Shown: one piece after another, positions 62,827-64,000 of the stretch
How the letters are laid out: every line of letters starts with the position of its first letter
How positions within the stretch are numbered: position 1 is the stretch's first letter
Assembly: GCF_009068765.1 (NCBI RefSeq)
Contig: NZ_CP035534.1
Coordinates: 310,001-374,000, forward strand
DNA from: Sulfurimonas hydrogeniphila
GTDB lineage: Bacteria > Campylobacterota > Campylobacteria > Campylobacterales > Sulfurimonadaceae
Direction: 5' to 3'
DNA: 64,000 nucleotides
The notes under the pieces: model-generated
Told to the model about the DNA's origin: nothing
Database searches by the model: none
What the model saw: only the letters and a program-made list of their open reading frames with translations
Made by a program: the position numbers and the translations under genes

Positions 62827-64000
62827 ATGAATTTATCAAAGGATGAAGAGGCAAAGTTTCGCAAGCTTGGAATTAATTCTGTTTTGGAACTTGCCTTGCT
62901 GGTACCTCATACCTATGAAGATTACAGACTTCATGAAAAATTACTTCCACAAAAAGCACAGCTCATAGATGCGACGGTTGAGTCTGTCTATAAAGCCCCA
63001 AATTCTATTCAAATTACTTTTTTTGCACACAATCTCGGGCATACTGTTCAGGGAGTGCTTTTTCGCCCCAAACCTTACATGTTACATCAGTTTAAAGTAG
63101 GAAAGAGGGATTGTTATTACGGTGTTATAGACTGCAAGCAGGGGCACTGCAGTATGAGTATGCCAAAAAAAGTCTCTAAAGTGGGGATGATTACTCCAAA
63201 ATATAAAACGGCACTCAGAAGCGATGTTATGCAACGGCTTGTACAGAATTGTCTTACAAAAGAAAACCTGTTACATGTAAAGCTGCGTGAAGATATTGCC
63301 GAGGAGCTGTTAGCACTTCATTTTCCAACAGATGAATTTTTACAAAATAAAGAGTACAGTGAAAAAACACGCAAGGCATTAAAATACACGGAACTTTTTT
63401 CCTATATGCAGATGTTAGCTGGAAAAAGGCGTTATTTTGAATCACTCTCTTCACAGGCAAAAGAGTATACGCCATGGAGTAAAACGCTCCCTTTTGTGCT
63501 GACAGAAGAGCAGTTGAGAGCTATAGAAGATATTTATCAGGATTTGAAAAAAGATGTAGCGGCAAAACGGATGGTTGTCGGGGATGTGGGGAGCGGTAAA
63601 ACAATGGTGATTCTGGCAGCTGCCTATATGAATATGCCAAACCGATCTGTCTTAATGGCTCCGACAACGATTTTGGCAAATCAGCTCTTTGAAGAGGCAC
63701 AAAAATATCTTCCTCAACTCAAAGCTGCACTTGTAACAAATAAAACAAAAAAAACAGACTTGAGTCCTTATGACTTTATCATAGGAACGCATGCGCTTCT
63801 GTATCGAGAATTGCCGCAGGCTTCACTGATTATGGTGGATGAACAGCATCGTTTTGGAACTCTACAAAGAAATATGCTTGAAAAATTGGTGACAGAACAG
63901 GCATTAAAACCGCATTTTATACAGTTTTCAGCCACTCCGATTCCAAGAACACAGGCGATGATTGAGAGTGCACATATAGATGTCAGCCTCATTACTACTA
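62827..64000 (+). CDS. recG: ATP-dependent DNA helicase RecG (cut by window end)
   Basis: Fork-regression helicase. 391 codons are visible from ATG 62827 (MNLSKDEEAKFRKLGINSVL) and the frame stays open to the end. N-terminal wedge domain segment LELALLVPHTYEDYR, then TEEQLRAIEDI, Walker A VVGDVGSGKTMV (about residues 254-265), APTTILANQLFEEA, then DEQHRFGTLQR (motif II, DExH type) and FSATPIPRTQAM. These are RecG signatures. One TTACATGTAA copy lies at 63272. Confidence 0.95.
   Translation, partial: MNLSKDEEAKFRKLGINSVLELALLVPHTYEDYRLHEKLLPQKAQLIDATVESVYKAPNSIQITFFAHNLGHTVQGVLFRPKPYMLHQFKVGKRDCYYGVIDCKQGHCSMSMPKKVSKVGMITPKYKTALRSDVMQRLVQNCLTKENLLHVKLREDIAEELLALHFPTDEFLQNKEYSEKTRKALKYTELFSYMQMLAGKRRYFESLSSQAKEYTPWSKTLPFVLTEEQLRAIEDIYQDLKKDVAAKRMVVGDVGSGKTMVILAAAYMNMPNRSVLMAPTTILANQLFEEAQKYLPQLKAALVTNKTKKTDLSPYDFIIGTHALLYRELPQASLIMVDEQHRFGTLQRNMLEKLVTEQALKPHFIQFSATPIPRTQAMIESAHIDVSLITT
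63272..63281. repeat. TTACATGTAA palindrome
   Basis: Exact copy in recG, read as Leu-Leu-His-Val-Lys. Confidence 0.85.

Overview
The window looks like a chromosomal segment of a free-living Campylobacterota (epsilonproteobacterium), most like Sulfurimonas or a close relative. Three things suggest this: the low G+C content (roughly 38-40% by eye), the gene order nuoA-N followed by pflA and cheZ-U32 peptidase-purE-DUF3972-...-glyQ (both orders known from Campylobacter jejuni), and a complex I operon in which the usual NADH-input subunits NuoE and NuoF are replaced. The species assignment is inference. I see no rRNA, tRNA, CRISPR array, phage or insertion sequence. The genome is dense and nearly every gap is under 260 bp.

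Layout. (1) 1-4890: a phosphate module, pstB(partial)-pstA-pstC and pstS on the minus strand, with a phosphate-selective-type porin divergent from pstS. Three promoters carry 11-bp-period Pho-box-like repeats placed exactly 10 nt upstream of a -10 hexamer. (2) 4970-14217: housekeeping and envelope genes (fatty acid desaturase, ilvE, SPFH protein, hisIE, two DUF2393 proteins, radical SAM protein, purF, DnaJ-domain protein, orphan DUF234/nuclease-like protein), with a family of hairpin repeats in the gaps. (3) 14413-24903: an eleven-gene Tad/Flp pilus locus on the minus strand, running from prepilin peptidase through an unknown secreted 626-aa protein, TadZ, TadA, TadB, TadC, CpaB, a TadE-like protein and the secretin to a pilin with its own promoter. 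(4) 25091-31145: Y-family polymerase, a small Cys protein, a lipoprotein, endonuclease IV, a FadL-type porin and an AAA+ ATPase. (5) 31394-48849: a 15-gene complex I operon in the order A-B-C-D-E'-F'-G1-G2-H-I-J-K-L-M-N. F' is a chimera of the NuoF iron-sulfur domain and a GltD-like flavoprotein, and there are two tandem complete NuoG proteins. (6) 48882-57072: pflA, then a minus-strand run trxA-X-trxB-hemerythrin-DUF2249-heme-copper/NnrS-like membrane protein-dapB, with a truncated hemoglobin divergent from trxA, and a PHP-family phosphatase. (7) 57146-64000: cheZ-like, U32 peptidase, purE, DUF3972, DUF89, an outer membrane protein, glyQ, and recG cut by the window end.

The most notable signals are the remodelled complex I (a predicted electron-input module that is not the classical NADH dehydrogenase), the divergent Tad system whose three pilin-like proteins all lack the usual Glu+5, the precisely phased Pho boxes, and an over-represented 10-bp palindrome TTACATGTAA scattered through genes and one terminator.
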